Below are positions 63,845 through 64,000 of a stretch of DNA of 64,000 bases, in pieces. The stretch covers positions 60,155-124,154 of the forward strand of contig JAILOU010000033.1 in assembly GCA_024690665.1 (NCBI GenBank), in the 5' to 3' direction. The position numbers were made by a program, and so were the translations under genes. The DNA comes from Eubacterium sp. (GTDB lineage Bacteria > Bacillota > Clostridia > Lachnospirales > Lachnospiraceae). The notes under the pieces were generated by a model. The model was not told the DNA's origin and made no database searches. It saw only the letters and a program-made list of their open reading frames with translations. Numbering within the stretch: the first letter of the stretch is position 1; each line of letters starts with the position of its first letter.

Positions 63845-64000
63845 TTAGAGTTCCATATTATAATTTAGTTGACCCTGCAACCAAATATTTCCTTTAAATC
63901 TTCTGCCAACTGCCGGCTCACCCATTAAGTCATCTTCGTTAATTATCAAATCGAATTCCAGATTATTACAATCTACGCTCAAACGATAAACACGCTCCTT
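63845..64000 (-). CDS. C-terminal end of a hypothetical protein cut by the right edge
   Basis: An open frame of 51 residues plus a TAA stop (KERVYRLSVDCNNLEFDLIINEDDLMGEPAVGRRFKGNIWLQGQLNYNMEL) runs off the right edge of the window on the minus strand. It is not in the ORF track. The composition looks like a real protein, but I do not recognise the family. The tRNA-Arg promoter overlaps or follows its stop. Confidence 0.6.
   Translation of the reverse strand, partial: KERVYRLSVDCNNLEFDLIINEDDLMGEPAVGRRFKGNIWLQGQLNYNMEL

Overview
The window looks like a piece of a low-GC Gram-positive chromosome, most likely a gut Lachnospiraceae or close relative in the Clostridia. The basis is the strong AGGAGG ribosome sites, single-membrane gene content, a Tad pilus operon of the clostridial type, the rpsF-ssb-rpsR and yaaO-to-rsmI gene orders, and proteins such as MecA, RicT, GdpP, FabT and DUF951. 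No rRNA, CRISPR array, transposase or prophage is visible. Most genes lie on the minus strand.

Layout: 1-5 kb holds the end of a PucR-type regulator and a three-subunit molybdenum hydroxylase of the xanthine dehydrogenase family. 5.2-14.35 kb is one minus-strand Tad pilus operon: prepilin peptidase, TadZ-like protein, TadA, TadB, TadC, Flp pilin, a TadG-like protein, a TadE-like protein, a second prepilin peptidase, a small TadE-like protein and an FHA protein, read from a good promoter near 14.3 kb. 14.5-29.6 kb is a mixed set: ThrH-like phosphatase, hydrolase, OFA transporter, L,D-transpeptidase, patatin, HD-GYP protein, beta-helix lipoprotein, radical SAM protein plus flippase, 2-hydroxyacid dehydrogenase, NfeD and GH18 hydrolase. 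29.8-32.1 kb has a Ser/Thr kinase-MinD fusion with a MinD-like partner. 32.2-36.5 kb has MecA, a DUF1858 protein, a short ferredoxin missing from the ORF track, and a divergent pair of a second PucR regulator and a URO-D family protein.

36.5-43.5 kb is housekeeping: gdpP-rplI-dnaB, rpsF-ssb-rpsR, DUF951, a sirtuin and FabT with its operator. 43.5-44.4 kb is a 0.9 kb gene-free region made of two copies, tail to tail, of a long, highly base-paired repeat element. A third, shortened copy lies near 20.1 kb. 44.4-50.6 kb is the conserved yaaO-gmk-like-yaaR-holB-ricT-trmN6-rsmI cluster. 50.7-64 kb has a MobA-MobB fusion, an AbiE-like gene pair, an ArgR-like protein, a D,D-carboxypeptidase, trmB, DegV, a small alarmone synthetase, tRNA-Lys, a membrane protein with FliM-like peptide repeats, modABC, a YczE-type protein, tRNA-Arg and a gene cut by the right edge.

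Three loci share a molybdenum theme: ModABC uptake, MobAB cofactor maturation and the molybdenum hydroxylase. The most unusual material is the repeat/structured-RNA element found directly after three unrelated genes, a 24-bp long-range hairpin around the start of a tadE-like gene, and the odd domain architectures in the Tad operon and the kinase locus. All calls were made by reading the sequence; no database search was run.
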